In this document: positions 30,489-38,603 of the stretch, one piece after another
How positions within the stretch are numbered: position 1 is the first letter of the stretch
How the letters are laid out: each line of letters starts with the position of its first letter
NCBI GenBank assembly: GCA_018241185.1
Contig: JAFEEH010000043.1
Span: forward strand, 1-52,203
Source of the DNA: Pseudomonadota bacterium
Lineage (GTDB): Bacteria > Pseudomonadota > Gammaproteobacteria > Burkholderiales > Burkholderiaceae_C
Length of the DNA: 52,203 bases
Direction of reading: 5' to 3'
The notes under the pieces: model-generated
Seen by the model: only the letters and a program-made list of their open reading frames with translations
Databases searched by the model: none
What the model was told of the DNA's origin: nothing
Position numbers and translations under genes: made by a program

Positions 30489-32225
30489 TCAGGCTGCCAC
30501 CGGCCGCGTGTGGCGCACGATGAGCACCTGGGCCGCGTAGTAGGTGCCCAGCACCCACAGCGGCGCCATCGGCAGCGGCGTGACGAAGCGGTTCATTGCC
30601 AGCAGTGCATCGCTCAGCATGAAGAAGCCCGCACCCACCGCCACCCAGCGCGCGGGCGCGTCGCCCACTGCCGCCGCGCGGCCGATCGCCTGCGCCGCCA
30701 TGCAGGCGATGACCAGCACATAGGCCGCGACCGGCCCGCGCAGCGCCGGGGGCAATCCTCCCCACCACAGGAAGGCGTACATGCCGGCGCCGATGGCCAG
30801 CGTGGCCAGGAGCGGCCCGCGGCGCGGAAAGACTCCGACGCCCTGGCGAAACAGCGCGATGTACGCCAGATGCGCCAGCAGGAAGGCAACCAGCCCCGGC
30901 ACGAACAGCCCCGGCAACATCAGCAGCACGTCACCGGCCAGCGAGCCCGCCAGCGCCAGCAGGAAATACAAGCCAAATCGGCCGCCAGCGCCCGTTGGGC
31001 GGGCGCGAGCAGCTACCAAAACGATAGCAATTGCCAGGGTGGCGGGCTTGAACACCTGGTGCAGCGCCGTGAGGCCGAGCGCCGCGCCGGCGGTGGCCAG
31101 CGCGGCGCACTCGACCATCAACGCCTCACCCACGCCCAGCCGGCCCTGCAGCATCGCGCCGATGGCCCACAGCGCCGTGGTCAGCACCGCGAGCCACACG
31201 ATCGCCGTCGCGCGCGGCAGGCCATCCGCGGTCCACAGGAAGAGCGCCACGCCGCCGAGCAGCAGCAGGAACTGCAGGCCTGCGAAAAGCTGCACGCCGC
31301 GCCCCACGGCCGGCTCGTAGCGCGCCACCGCGGCGATGTCGAAGGCCGGCTTGGGAAAGCGCTCGGCCACGTCGGCCGGCCGCCAGCCCGGCGGCTTGAA
31401 CCACACGCGCAGCTTGTCGGCCCAGCGCCGCGCATGCCAGGCGTCGCGCGCCAGGCCGGCGTAGACCTCGGCGTTGGCCCACAGCGGGTCCCAGCTCGCG
31501 AGCGGGCTGCGCGTGCCGTAGACGCAGCGCTCGTCCTCCTCGCGAAAGGTGCCGAAGAGCCGGTCCCACACGACCAGGATGCCGCCGTAGTTGCGGTCCA
31601 GATAGCGGTCGTTCAATGCGTGGTGCACGCGGTGGTTCGACGGCGAGCAGAACCAGCGGTCGAACCATCCCAGCTTGCCGACCTGCTCGGTGTGCACCCA
31701 GAACTGGTAGAGCAGGTCGACCAGCGCCACCACGCCGAAGACCAGCGGCGGCACGCCGGCCAGCGCCATCGGCAGGTGGAAGACCCAGCCCAGCAGCGCG
31801 CCGCTGGAGGTCTGTCGCAGCGCGGTGGAGAGGTTGTAGTGCTGGCTCTGGTGGTGCACCACGTGCGCGGCCCACAGCACCGCCACCTCGTGGCCCATGC
31901 GGTGCAGCCAGTAGTAGCAGAAGTCGTAGAAGACCAGCGCCAGCAGCCAGCCGTACCAGGTGGTCCAGAACGCCTCGGCCGCCTCGCGCGGCACCAGCGC
32001 CAGACGGGCGTACACGGCCGTGTAGAGGCCGATGCGCAGCAGCCCGGTGAGCACGGCGCTGATCTGGCTCAGCATGCCCAGGCCGATGCTGTTGACGGTG
32101 TCGGCCAGGCGGTAGGTGTCGGCACCGGTGCCGCGACGCGCGCGGGCGCGGCCGACGGCGAACTCGAGCGCGATCAGCGCCAGGAAGACGGGGGTGGCAA
32201 GAACGATGACCTGGCCGGGACGCAT
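30489..32225 (-). CDS. alkylglycerol-monooxygenase-like sterol desaturase fused to TMEM86/YhhN lysoplasmalogenase-like domain
   Basis: 578-residue multi-pass membrane protein. Residues 1-260 are a fatty-acid-hydroxylase/sterol-desaturase domain with diiron histidine boxes H108RMGH, H121VVHH and H198RVHH. YNLSTALRQ, LLYQFWVHTE and the region RNYGGILVVWDRLFGTF recall animal AGMO, which cleaves ether lipids. A linker leads to residues about 385-575, a YhhN/TMEM86 domain with AGDVLLMLPG and AGFFMLSDALLAMNRF; TMEM86 enzymes hydrolyse the vinyl-ether bond of lysoplasmalogens. So both halves would act on ether lipids. Codons 400-419 are supplied by repeat copy D, between two helices of the second domain. 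It diverges from the LpxH-type gene. Confidence 0.9.
   Translation of the reverse strand: MRPGQVIVLATPVFLALIALEFAVGRARARRGTGADTYRLADTVNSIGLGMLSQISAVLTGLLRIGLYTAVYARLALVPREAAEAFWTTWYGWLLALVFYDFCYYWLHRMGHEVAVLWAAHVVHHQSQHYNLSTALRQTSSGALLGWVFHLPMALAGVPPLVFGVVALVDLLYQFWVHTEQVGKLGWFDRWFCSPSNHRVHHALNDRYLDRNYGGILVVWDRLFGTFREEDERCVYGTRSPLASWDPLWANAEVYAGLARDAWHARRWADKLRVWFKPPGWRPADVAERFPKPAFDIAAVARYEPAVGRGVQLFAGLQFLLLLGGVALFLWTADGLPRATAIVWLAVLTTALWAIGAMLQGRLGVGEALMVECAALATAGAALGLTALHQVFKPATLAIAIVLVAARARPTGAGGRFGLYFLLALAGSLAGDVLLMLPGLFVPGLVAFLLAHLAYIALFRQGVGVFPRRGPLLATLAIGAGMYAFLWWGGLPPALRGPVAAYVLVIACMAAQAIGRAAAVGDAPARWVAVGAGFFMLSDALLAMNRFVTPLPMAPLWVLGTYYAAQVLIVRHTRPVAA
30969..31028 (+). repeat. 60-bp dispersed two-hairpin repeat, copy D, inside a coding sequence
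   Basis: Identical to copy F at about 50 of 60 positions by hand. It lies antisense within the AGMO-YhhN gene and is translated as residues 400-419, including VAARARPTGAGGRFGL. GC stem GCGCCCG/CGGGCGC intact. It keeps the frame exactly (60 nt). Confidence 0.88.
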
Positions 32226-32340
32226 CGGTGGGAGCAGTGGGTGGGCACGCCGCGATTCTGGTGTGGCGCCCGCGCCGCGTCATCCGGTTGTCACCCCATG
32301 GACACGGGCCGGTCACGCGCGGGCCGGATGCTGCCAGGCC

Positions 32341-33219
32341 ATGCAACGCGACGACGCTTTCCTGCGCGCATGGCGCGACACCGCGGCCCGGGCCCTGATG
32401 CCGGAAGACGACGAGCCTGGCCGCGCGCCGCAGCGCTACCGCACGCTGTGGATCTCCGACTTGCACCTGGGCACGCCCGGCTGCCAGGCGCGGGCACTGC
32501 TCGATTTCCTCAAGCACACCGAGTGCGACACGCTCTTCCTGGTGGGCGACATCATCGACGGCTGGCAGCTCAGGCGGCACTGGTACTGGCCGCAGGCGCA
32601 CAACGACGTGATCCAGAAGCTGCTGCGCAAGGCGCGCAAGGGCACGCGGGTGATCTTCATCCCGGGCAACCACGACGAGTTCGCGCGCAAGTACCTGCAC
32701 CACAACTTCGGCGGCATCGACGTGGCCGAGGAATGGATCCACGAGACCGCCGACGGCCGCAAGCTGTGGGTGATGCACGGCGACCTGTTCGACGGCGTGA
32801 TCCAGTGCGCCAAGTGGCTGGCTTACGTGGGCGACTCGCTCTACGAGTTCACGCTCAAGCTCAACCGGCACCTCAACAGCCTGCGCGCGCGCATGGGGCT
32901 GCCGTACTGGTCGCTGTCGAAGTACCTCAAAGGCAAAGTGAAGCGGGCCGTGAGCTATGTAGGCGACTTCGAGCACGCCGTGGCGCGCGAGGCCCACAAG
33001 CGCGGCGTGCAGGGCGTGGTCTGCGGCCACATCCACCATGCCGAGATGCGCGAGATCGACGGCATCCTCTACTGCAACGACGGCGACTGGGTCGAGAGCC
33101 TCACCGCGCTGGCCGAGCATGCCGACGGCACGCTGGAGATCCTGGACTGGTCAGCGCAGATGCGGGCGACGGCGCATGGCGGTGTGCCCGCAGCATCGGT
33201 CGCGGCGGCCGGCGCTTGA
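32341..33219 (+). CDS. UDP-2,3-diacylglucosamine diphosphatase-like metallophosphoesterase
   Basis: 292-residue calcineurin-type phosphoesterase resembling LpxH-family enzymes that convert UDP-2,3-diacylglucosamine to lipid X. Metal and catalytic blocks in order: SDLHLG (Asp40, His42), GDIIDGW near 75, GNHDE near 118, MHGDLFDG near 150 and CGHIHHAEM near 225. It is longer than E. coli LpxH (240) at both ends, so it may be the broader LpxH-like clade with a different substrate. It starts 115 bp from the divergent AGMO-YhhN gene; no leaderless-type hexamer or strong ribosome binding site is seen. Confidence 0.88.
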   Translation: MQRDDAFLRAWRDTAARALMPEDDEPGRAPQRYRTLWISDLHLGTPGCQARALLDFLKHTECDTLFLVGDIIDGWQLRRHWYWPQAHNDVIQKLLRKARKGTRVIFIPGNHDEFARKYLHHNFGGIDVAEEWIHETADGRKLWVMHGDLFDGVIQCAKWLAYVGDSLYEFTLKLNRHLNSLRARMGLPYWSLSKYLKGKVKRAVSYVGDFEHAVAREAHKRGVQGVVCGHIHHAEMREIDGILYCNDGDWVESLTALAEHADGTLEILDWSAQMRATAHGGVPAASVAAAGA

Positions 33220-33248
33220 TCGTCACGTTCGTTACGAATTTGGCTTCA

Positions 33249-33275
33249 GCGCCCGGCTGGCGGGCGCTGCAGGCC
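33249..33275 (-). repeat. partial copy H of the 60-bp repeat family
   Basis: The perfect 7-bp stem GCGCCCG/CGGGCGC with a 5-nt loop (33249-33267), followed by TGCAGGCC, matches the central part of the family in minus orientation. The GCTATC hairpin is missing. Located 30 bp after the LpxH-like stop. Confidence 0.5.
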
Positions 33276-33310
33276 GATTGCACTTTTCGTTTTTCTGACC
33301 GATGAGCACG

Positions 33311-33348
33311 AAAAAAGCGCCGATGCCGCACGAGGCGGGCACCGGCGC
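33311..33348 (-). terminator. Rho-independent terminator of the TonB receptor gene
   Basis: On the minus strand an 11-bp stem (GCGCCGGTGCC with GGCATCGGCGC, one G-T pair) is followed by six T residues (A-tract 33311-33316). It lies about 120 bp after the receptor stop. Confidence 0.85.
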
Positions 33349-33423
33349 CGTGGCGCGTGGAGCGAGGCGGGCGCAGGGCCCGCCGCTGGTCTCAAGTCCA
33401 TGTGGCTTGCCATCTTGACTTGA

Positions 33424-33470
33424 GCCCCCCGCGGGGGGGGCGGGCTGGGCGCAGCCCGGCCCTGGGGGCC
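33424..33470. repeat. GC-rich hairpin element, second repeat family (copy a)
   Basis: CCCCCC-GC-GGGGGG hairpin, then GGGCTGGGCGCAGCCC hairpin, then CTGGGGGCC, ending exactly at the receptor stop. The same order (C-run/G-run, hairpin with GCGCAGC, CTGGGGGCC) recurs inside the MOSC gene at 43992-44042. An 8-bp dyad CTCAAGTC/GACTTGAG lies just outside (about 33391-33424). Confidence 0.5.
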
Positions 33471-35885
33471 TCAGAACGCGAAGTTGGCCGTCAGGCGGAA
33501 GGTGCGCGGCGCACCGGGCGTGTAGCGGTAGCCGCTCTTGTTGATCGCGGCCACGTATTCCTTGTCGGCGAGGTTGTAGACGTTGAACTGCAGGTCGACG
33601 TTCTTGTTGATGCGGTAGGCCGCCATCGCGTCGAAGACCCAGTACGAATCCACGTACGCCGGCGTGCCCACGGCGCCGTCGGTGCCGCGGTTGAGCTTGC
33701 CGTTGTAGCGGGCGCCGAAGCCCACGGTCAGGCCCACCGGCAGCTGGTAAGTCGTCCAGGCGGTGAAGGCGTTCTTGGGCGTGTAGGCCAGCGCAGAGCT
33801 GCCATCGGCCAGCACCGAGGGGCCGCTGAGCACCTTGGTGTCCTGGTGCGTGAAGCCCGCGCTCACGCCCCAGCGTTCGGTGATGGCGCCGGCGGCGCCG
33901 AGCTCGATGCCCTGCACGCGCTTCTTGCCGGTCTGGTAGTAGTTGCCGCTCACGGCGTCCTGAACCACCTCGTTGCTCACGTCGGTGCGGAACAGCGCGG
34001 CCGTCAGCGCCAGCTTCTTGTTCAGCACGTCCCACTTGGTGCCCAGTTCCCAGGTCTTGGTCTTCTGCGGGTCGAAGTCGGTGCGGTTGGCGCTGTTGCC
34101 GGTGCCGCTGGCCGCCAGCGCGAAGTTGTTGCCGCCCGGCGGCTGGGCTGCGGTGCCGTAGGCCAGGTAGACGCTGCTGTAGTCGGTGGGCTTGTAGACC
34201 AGGCCGAGCTTGCCGGTCCACAGGCTGCCCGACTTGCTGAAGCTGCTCGGGGTCAGCAGGCCGGCGGTGGCGCCCGTGGTGGCGAGGGTCGTGGCGTCGT
34301 AGTCGGTGGAGTAGTGGTCGTAGCGCAGGCCGCCGGTCAGCGACCATTGCTCGTTGAACTTGAGCGTGTCGAACACGTAGGCGCCGACGGTGGTCGTCGT
34401 GCCGTCGGTGCTGGTGCCGTTGGGCAGACGCAGGTAGCCCGTCACGTTGGGGTTGGGTGCGTAGAGGTTGGCGGCGGGCCAGAAGCCGGCGGTGCGGATG
34501 CCCGGCACGCCGTAGACGGTGGCGCCCTGGCCGTAGTAGCCGATCGACTCCTGCTCTTCGCGGATCAGCTCCACGCCGGCATTGAGCGTGTGGCCCACGC
34601 TGCCGGTGTTGAACTTCGCGCTGAGGTTCGTCTGGTTGGTGAGGATCGTGTTGTCCTGCGTCTTGTTGGTCGGCAGGTTGCGGGTGATCGTCCAGGCCAG
34701 CGGGTTGGCCACCGTCGTCGTGCCCGGCACGAAGGTGTTGATGAAGCCCGAGGTGGCGGATGGCAGGCCGCCGCGGTAGGTGCTGCTGGTGCCGGCACGG
34801 GTCGAGCTCAGCCCGCCCCCCATGAAGGCCGTGAGCATGTAGTCCTGCTCGGTCTTGCCGTAGCGGAAGGTGTTGCGCAGCGTGATGTCGGGCGTGATGT
34901 CGTGCTCGACGCGGGCCGTGAACATGTTCTGCGTGACGTTGTCGAAGTCCGAGCTCGTGCCGTAGAAGTTGCTGGAGTTCACGCGCGACGCGAAGTCCAG
35001 GTAGCCGCGGCGCAGGATGCCGGCGTTGATGGTCTTCGGGTCGGGGTTCGAATAGCCCGGCAGCCCGATGGTCGGCACGCCGCCGTCGGGGATGTTGTTC
35101 TGCTTGATGTGGACGAAATCGAAGTAGAAGCGCGTCGGGCTGTTCAGGCCGAAGGCGAAGGACGGCGCGATGCCCCAGCGCTTGTTCTTGACCACGTCGC
35201 GGCCCGAGACGTCGGCGTCCTCGGCCACGGCGTTCAGGCGGAAGGCGGCGCCGATGCCGTCGGGCCCGCTCAGCGCCTTGTTCCAGTCGATCGACGCGCG
35301 CTTGAAGCTGTCGCTGCCGGCGCCGACCGAGCCGAAGAAGCTGTCCGACAGCGTCGGCTTCTTGGTGATCAGGTTGATGTAGCCGGTGGGCGAGGTGCGG
35401 CCGGTGTCGCTGCCGGCCGGGCCCTTCACGACTTCGACCTGCTCGATGTTGAAGGTGTCGCGCGAGATCGAGCCGGTGTCGCGGATGCCGTCGACGAAGA
35501 TGCTGCTGGAGCTGTCGAAGCCGCGCATGTAGACCGCGTCGCCGGTGCTGGTGTTGCCGTTCTCGCCCAGGTAGAAGGCGCCGGCGCCCGGCGTGTTTCG
35601 CAGCGCCTCGGTCAGCGTGGTGGCACCCTGTTCGCGCAGCACCTGCTCGCGGATGACCTGCACGGTCTGCGGCGTGTCGACCAGCGGCGCGGTGAACTTC
35701 GGGTTGGCCGAAGTCTCGGCCTTGTAGTCGGCGGCGGGCGCCGAATCCTGCACCTGCACCGAGGGCAGGGTGCCGGCCGCCGTCTGCGCCAGGCTCGGCA
35801 GCGACAGGGCCATCAGCGTGGCGGCCGCGGTCAGCGGCGGAACGGCGCGCGCGACGGCGTGCTTGCGGGTCTTGATGTAAGCCAT
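33471..35885 (-). CDS. TonB-dependent siderophore receptor, Fiu-like
   Basis: 804-residue outer-membrane receptor for iron-siderophore uptake driven by TonB. A cleavable signal peptide ends near SLPSLAQTA (about residue 35). The plug domain covers about 60-200 (TPQTVQVIREQVLREQGATT, VYMRGFDSSSSIFVDGIRD, VEVVKGPAGSDTGRTSPTGY), then a 22-strand-type beta barrel that ends in Phe (FRLTANFAF), as outer-membrane proteins do. Plug and barrel look like the catecholate receptor Fiu; the ligand is not proven. GGAGG lies 7 nt before the ATG. A Fur-box-like sequence lies about 143 bp upstream, so iron repression is likely. Confidence 0.93.
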   Translation of the reverse strand: MAYIKTRKHAVARAVPPLTAAATLMALSLPSLAQTAAGTLPSVQVQDSAPAADYKAETSANPKFTAPLVDTPQTVQVIREQVLREQGATTLTEALRNTPGAGAFYLGENGNTSTGDAVYMRGFDSSSSIFVDGIRDTGSISRDTFNIEQVEVVKGPAGSDTGRTSPTGYINLITKKPTLSDSFFGSVGAGSDSFKRASIDWNKALSGPDGIGAAFRLNAVAEDADVSGRDVVKNKRWGIAPSFAFGLNSPTRFYFDFVHIKQNNIPDGGVPTIGLPGYSNPDPKTINAGILRRGYLDFASRVNSSNFYGTSSDFDNVTQNMFTARVEHDITPDITLRNTFRYGKTEQDYMLTAFMGGGLSSTRAGTSSTYRGGLPSATSGFINTFVPGTTTVANPLAWTITRNLPTNKTQDNTILTNQTNLSAKFNTGSVGHTLNAGVELIREEQESIGYYGQGATVYGVPGIRTAGFWPAANLYAPNPNVTGYLRLPNGTSTDGTTTTVGAYVFDTLKFNEQWSLTGGLRYDHYSTDYDATTLATTGATAGLLTPSSFSKSGSLWTGKLGLVYKPTDYSSVYLAYGTAAQPPGGNNFALAASGTGNSANRTDFDPQKTKTWELGTKWDVLNKKLALTAALFRTDVSNEVVQDAVSGNYYQTGKKRVQGIELGAAGAITERWGVSAGFTHQDTKVLSGPSVLADGSSALAYTPKNAFTAWTTYQLPVGLTVGFGARYNGKLNRGTDGAVGTPAYVDSYWVFDAMAAYRINKNVDLQFNVYNLADKEYVAAINKSGYRYTPGAPRTFRLTANFAF

Positions 35886-36027
35886 GGGAATCCCTCCTCC
35901 TTGAGGGCATCGGTCGAGGACCTGACATGGCTTGCTCGGAATCCCCGGCGGATCACGTGGCGTGACGGGGGAGGGGCTGGCTGGTCAGCAAATAGACGAA
36001 ATGCGGCGTCACGGCAACGTGAACGCG

Positions 36028-36046
36028 ACAAATGATAATCACTCTT
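36028..36046. promoter_or_regulatory. Fur box upstream of the siderophore receptor
   Basis: ACAAATGATAATCACTCTT matches the 19-bp Fur consensus (GATAATGATAATCATTATC) at 13 of 19 positions, with an intact central ATGATAATCA. It is the AT-rich island in an otherwise GC-rich 300-bp region upstream of the receptor gene. Confidence 0.75.
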
Positions 36047-36148
36047 ACTAACTTTGTGCGCGTTCTCCTGCTAGGAGACGACGCGCGCTGTGGTGGGGCT
36101 GCCACGATGCGCCGGTCCGGCACCGTGGTGAACGGTCGCGCGGCCAAC

Positions 36149-36183
36149 AAAAAAGCCTTGCAGGTGGACGACCTGCAAGGCTT
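36149..36183 (-). terminator. Rho-independent terminator of tRNA-Met
   Basis: A perfect 12-bp stem AGCCTTGCAGGT/ACCTGCAAGGCT with a 5-nt loop, followed on the minus strand by six T residues. It starts 6 nt after the tRNA CCA end. Confidence 0.93.
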
Positions 36184-36188
36184 GGATC

Positions 36189-36265
36189 TGGTGGCGCTTC
36201 ACGGACTCGAACCGCGGACCTGTGGATTATGATTCCATCGCTCTAACCGACTGAGCTAAAGCGCC
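36189..36265 (-). tRNA. tRNA-Met (anticodon CAT), elongator type
   Basis: 77 nt including an encoded CCA. Acceptor stem GGCGCTT/AAGCGCC, D-arm GCTCAGTCGGTTAGAGC, anticodon loop ATCATAA with CAT, T-arm CGCGGTTCGAGTCCGTG. The first anticodon-stem pair is an A-C mismatch. The loop and lack of initiator features favour elongator Met; a CAT anticodon can also be the Ile2 tRNA, but that is less likely. Confidence 0.93.
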
Positions 36266-36407
36266 GAGCCCGCCATTATAGCCAGACTCTGCGACCCCGC
36301 CAGAGCTCCCGGCGCGGGCGGCATCGACCGGATTCGACCGGCCACTGCGCCGCCTTCCGCTTCTTCGCTTCGACCCCGTTTCGCCGTCCCGCGCGTACCA
36401 CGGGGGT

Positions 36408-36413
36408 GACAAT
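36408..36413 (+). promoter_or_regulatory. -10-like hexamer GACAAT before the ECF sigma gene (possible leaderless start)
   Basis: GACAAT ends exactly 6 nt before the ATG at 36420. The gap CCTCCG cannot act as a Shine-Dalgarno. No good -35. Confidence 0.35.
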
Positions 36414-36419
36414 CCTCCG

Positions 36420-37091
36420 ATGCTCGCCCCTTCGTCCGTCGACGCGCAGCGCCATGCCATGGCCGACGACCAGCTGATGCTCGCCTACGCCGGCGGCGAT
36501 GCGGCCGCGTTCGACATCCTCTATGCGCGCCACGAAGGCGCGCTGTTCCGCTTCGTGCGCCGCCTGCTGGGTGCCCGCCTGGCGGCACAGGCCGACGAAG
36601 TCTTTCAGGACACCTGGCTGCGCATCGTGACGGCGCGCGACTCCTTTTCGCCGCAGGGCGCCACCTGGCGCACCTGGGCCTTCACCATCGCGCACAACCT
36701 GGCCATGGACCGGCTGCGCACGAGCGGGCGCGAGGTCGCACTCGACGCCGCGGGCCATGGCGACGATGAGGGCGACGTGCCGCACCTGCCGTCGCTCGAG
36801 CGCGGCGTGCAGGCCGCCGACGGCGCGGCCGATGCCGCACATCCCTCGGCCGAAGAACTCGCGTTCTGGCGTGCCGCCGGGCGCCGGCTGCTGGCCTGCC
36901 TGGACGAACTGCCCGTCGAGCAGCGCGCCGCCTTCCTGCTGCACCACGAGGACGGTCTCACCGTCGATGCGATGGCCGCGCAACTCGCGCTCGGTTTCGA
37001 GACCGTGAAGAGCCGCCTGCGCTACGGCCTGCAGAAGCTGCGCTCTTGCATGGCGCGCTACCTCGTGGCCCTGGAAGGGCAGAACGCATGA
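36420..37091 (+). CDS. ECF-subfamily RNA polymerase sigma-70 factor
   Basis: 223 residues. Region 2 is at about 20-90 (AFDILYARHEGALFRFVRRLL, ADEVFQDTWLRIV, TWRTWAFTIAHNLAMDRLR). An acidic linker covers about 100-140 (GDDEGDVPHLP). Region 4 follows with LDELPVEQRAAFLLHHEDGL and VDAMAAQLALGFETVKSRLRYG. The last codons overlap the start of the next gene (ATGA), which encodes a membrane protein with the layout of an anti-sigma factor. The stimulus and target promoters are unknown; the nearby TonB receptor is separated by a tRNA and faces away, so a FecI-type link is not supported. Confidence 0.92.
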   Translation: MLAPSSVDAQRHAMADDQLMLAYAGGDAAAFDILYARHEGALFRFVRRLLGARLAAQADEVFQDTWLRIVTARDSFSPQGATWRTWAFTIAHNLAMDRLRTSGREVALDAAGHGDDEGDVPHLPSLERGVQAADGAADAAHPSAEELAFWRAAGRRLLACLDELPVEQRAAFLLHHEDGLTVDAMAAQLALGFETVKSRLRYGLQKLRSCMARYLVALEGQNA

Positions 37092-38482
37092 CGCAGGACC
37101 CGCGCGATCTGCCCGGCGCCGCCGCCGAGGGCATGCCGCCTGCCGACCCGGTGCTGCGCCGCATGCTCGAGGCCGCACCGGACCGCGACGCGACCCCGCA
37201 TCCGGTCACGCGCGAGGCGATCCGGCGCACCGCGCACAACGCCGTCGCGCCGTCGCCGCTGGCCGCCCGCAAGGCTTTCGACGCGGCGCCGCTGCCCTGG
37301 TGGAAGCGCCTGTGGGGCGGCACGCCGGGCTCGCGCATGCCCTGGAACGCGGCGTTCGCCACGGTGCTGGTGGCCCTGTTCGTGACCGTGCTGTGGCATC
37401 GCGAGCCGGTGCCGGATGCGCGGCTCGATGCCGAGGCGCCTGCGGCTTCCCCTGCTGCACCAGCACCAGCACCAGCGCCAGCGCCAGCGCCGGCCGTCCC
37501 GGCATCGCCCGCGCCACCGGCCGTTTCGCCGTCGGTCGAGGATTCGGCGCCTGCCGTCGCGCTCGCGCCGCGCCCTTCGGCCACGCCGCAGGAGCGCGAG
37601 CCCGCGCCTCGCGCCGACGCCCGCGCAACGCGCGAGGAGCGCCGCAGCGCCGCCGAAGCCGATACCGCGGCCGAGCGACGGTTCGCCGCCAAGCCCGCTG
37701 CCAAGGCGCAAGCGGAGTCCCTGGCCGAGCGGCGCGAGGCGCCGTCGCCAGCACCCGCCGTCGCTGCCCCGCCGGCGCCGATCACCGTGCCACCCGTTGC
37801 CGAGGCGAATCTCGCGCCATCGCCATCGCCATCGCCATCGCCATCGGCCGGCCCGGGTGCGCCAGGGGCTGCCAGCGCACCGCCCGTGGCAGCGGCGCCC
37901 CGTGCCGCGCCCGCGGCCCCCGCCGCTGCCGCGCGCGAGCGGGCTTCCGGCGATCCGACGCTGTCCGAGCGGGCGCCGAGTGCGCCCGCGGGCGCGCCGT
38001 CCGGCGCTGCGGCTCAGGCGGGCGCGAGCAAGGCGTTATCGCCGATGGCGCCCCCATCCCCGCCGCCATCGTTCGACTTGGCACCGGCGCCCGCGGGCGA
38101 AGCTGCGGCACCGCCCGCCGCACTGGCACGCCGCTCGTTGGCGCCAGCCGCGCATCCGGGCGCCTGGCGCGGGTGGACGCATCTGCGCATCGTCGACGCG
38201 AGCGGCCGGTCGCGCCGCCTCGCGCGGGCCGAGGCAGCGCAGTTGGGTGCGCTGGTCGAGGCGGCTGTTCCTTCAGGGAGCGGCATTGCGGCCGCCGAGG
38301 CGCTGGCGCCGGGCTGGCGCATCGTGCTGGAGGGCGCGCGCGGTGCCACCCTGGGCGTGCTCGAGGTGCCGGCCGCGCCGGGCCGCGCACTGCGCTGGCG
38401 CGAGGGCACGGCATCGCCCGTGGCGGCCGAACCGCCACCGGCCGTGCTCGACGCGCTGCGGCGCGCCCTGGCCGAACGCTGA
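37088..38482 (+). CDS. putative membrane anti-sigma factor with long Ala/Pro-rich periplasmic region
   Basis: 464 residues, translationally coupled to the ECF sigma gene. The cytoplasmic N-terminus (about 1-85) has PLPWWKRLW before a single transmembrane helix (WNAAFATVLVALFVTVLW, about 90-107). The remainder is a very long low-complexity Ala/Pro/Ser stretch (to about 355), with AP dipeptide runs and a PSPSPSPS run from hexanucleotide repeats. A small folded C-terminal domain of about 100 residues follows (WTHLRIVDASGRSRRLARAE, GWRIVLEGARGATLGVLEV). No zinc-binding HxxxCxxC motif is seen. The anti-sigma role is inferred from position and topology. Family not recognised. Confidence 0.85.
   Translation: MTQDPRDLPGAAAEGMPPADPVLRRMLEAAPDRDATPHPVTREAIRRTAHNAVAPSPLAARKAFDAAPLPWWKRLWGGTPGSRMPWNAAFATVLVALFVTVLWHREPVPDARLDAEAPAASPAAPAPAPAPAPAPAVPASPAPPAVSPSVEDSAPAVALAPRPSATPQEREPAPRADARATREERRSAAEADTAAERRFAAKPAAKAQAESLAERREAPSPAPAVAAPPAPITVPPVAEANLAPSPSPSPSPSAGPGAPGAASAPPVAAAPRAAPAAPAAAARERASGDPTLSERAPSAPAGAPSGAAAQAGASKALSPMAPPSPPPSFDLAPAPAGEAAAPPAALARRSLAPAAHPGAWRGWTHLRIVDASGRSRRLARAEAAQLGALVEAAVPSGSGIAAAEALAPGWRIVLEGARGATLGVLEVPAAPGRALRWREGTASPVAAEPPPAVLDALRRALAER
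37816..37845 (+). repeat. hexanucleotide tandem repeat (GCCATC)x5 in the anti-sigma gene
   Basis: Five exact units encoding a Pro-Ser run. A second hexamer tract (ACCAGC then GCCAGC units, about 37459-37490) encodes Ala-Pro. Unit gain or loss would change length by two residues without a frameshift. Confidence 0.85.
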
Positions 38483-38508
38483 CCTGCCGCCCCCAAAAGC
38501 AGCGAGCC

Positions 38509-38568
38509 GCTATCGAATCGATAGCGGCTCGCGCAGATGGGGCGGGCGTTGCCAGCCCTTTTTACTTC
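38509..38568 (-). repeat. 60-bp dispersed two-hairpin repeat, copy E (divergent)
   Basis: Minus orientation, 35 nt after the stop of the enoyl-CoA hydratase gene. The GCTATC/GATAGC hairpin is extended into a perfect 15-bp dyad with one central base at 38502-38532. The GC stem has decayed. It lies between two convergent genes and may end transcription from either side. Confidence 0.65.
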
Positions 38569-38603
38569 TGACGAGGCGATGCCAGGCCGCATCGCCCGCG
38601 TGT

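Noticed and set aside
33357-36035. 892-codon plus-strand frame opposite the TonB receptor
   Set aside because: Antisense frame with valine/glycine/arginine bias; the receptor on the other strand has signal peptide, plug and barrel.
36189-36265. tRNA as an integration site for a genomic island
   Set aside because: No integrase gene and no direct repeat of the tRNA 3' end in the window.
33471-37091. FecI/FecA-type link between the ECF sigma factor and the TonB receptor
   Set aside because: The receptor has no N-terminal signalling extension, a tRNA lies between the genes, and the sigma partner is not FecR-like.
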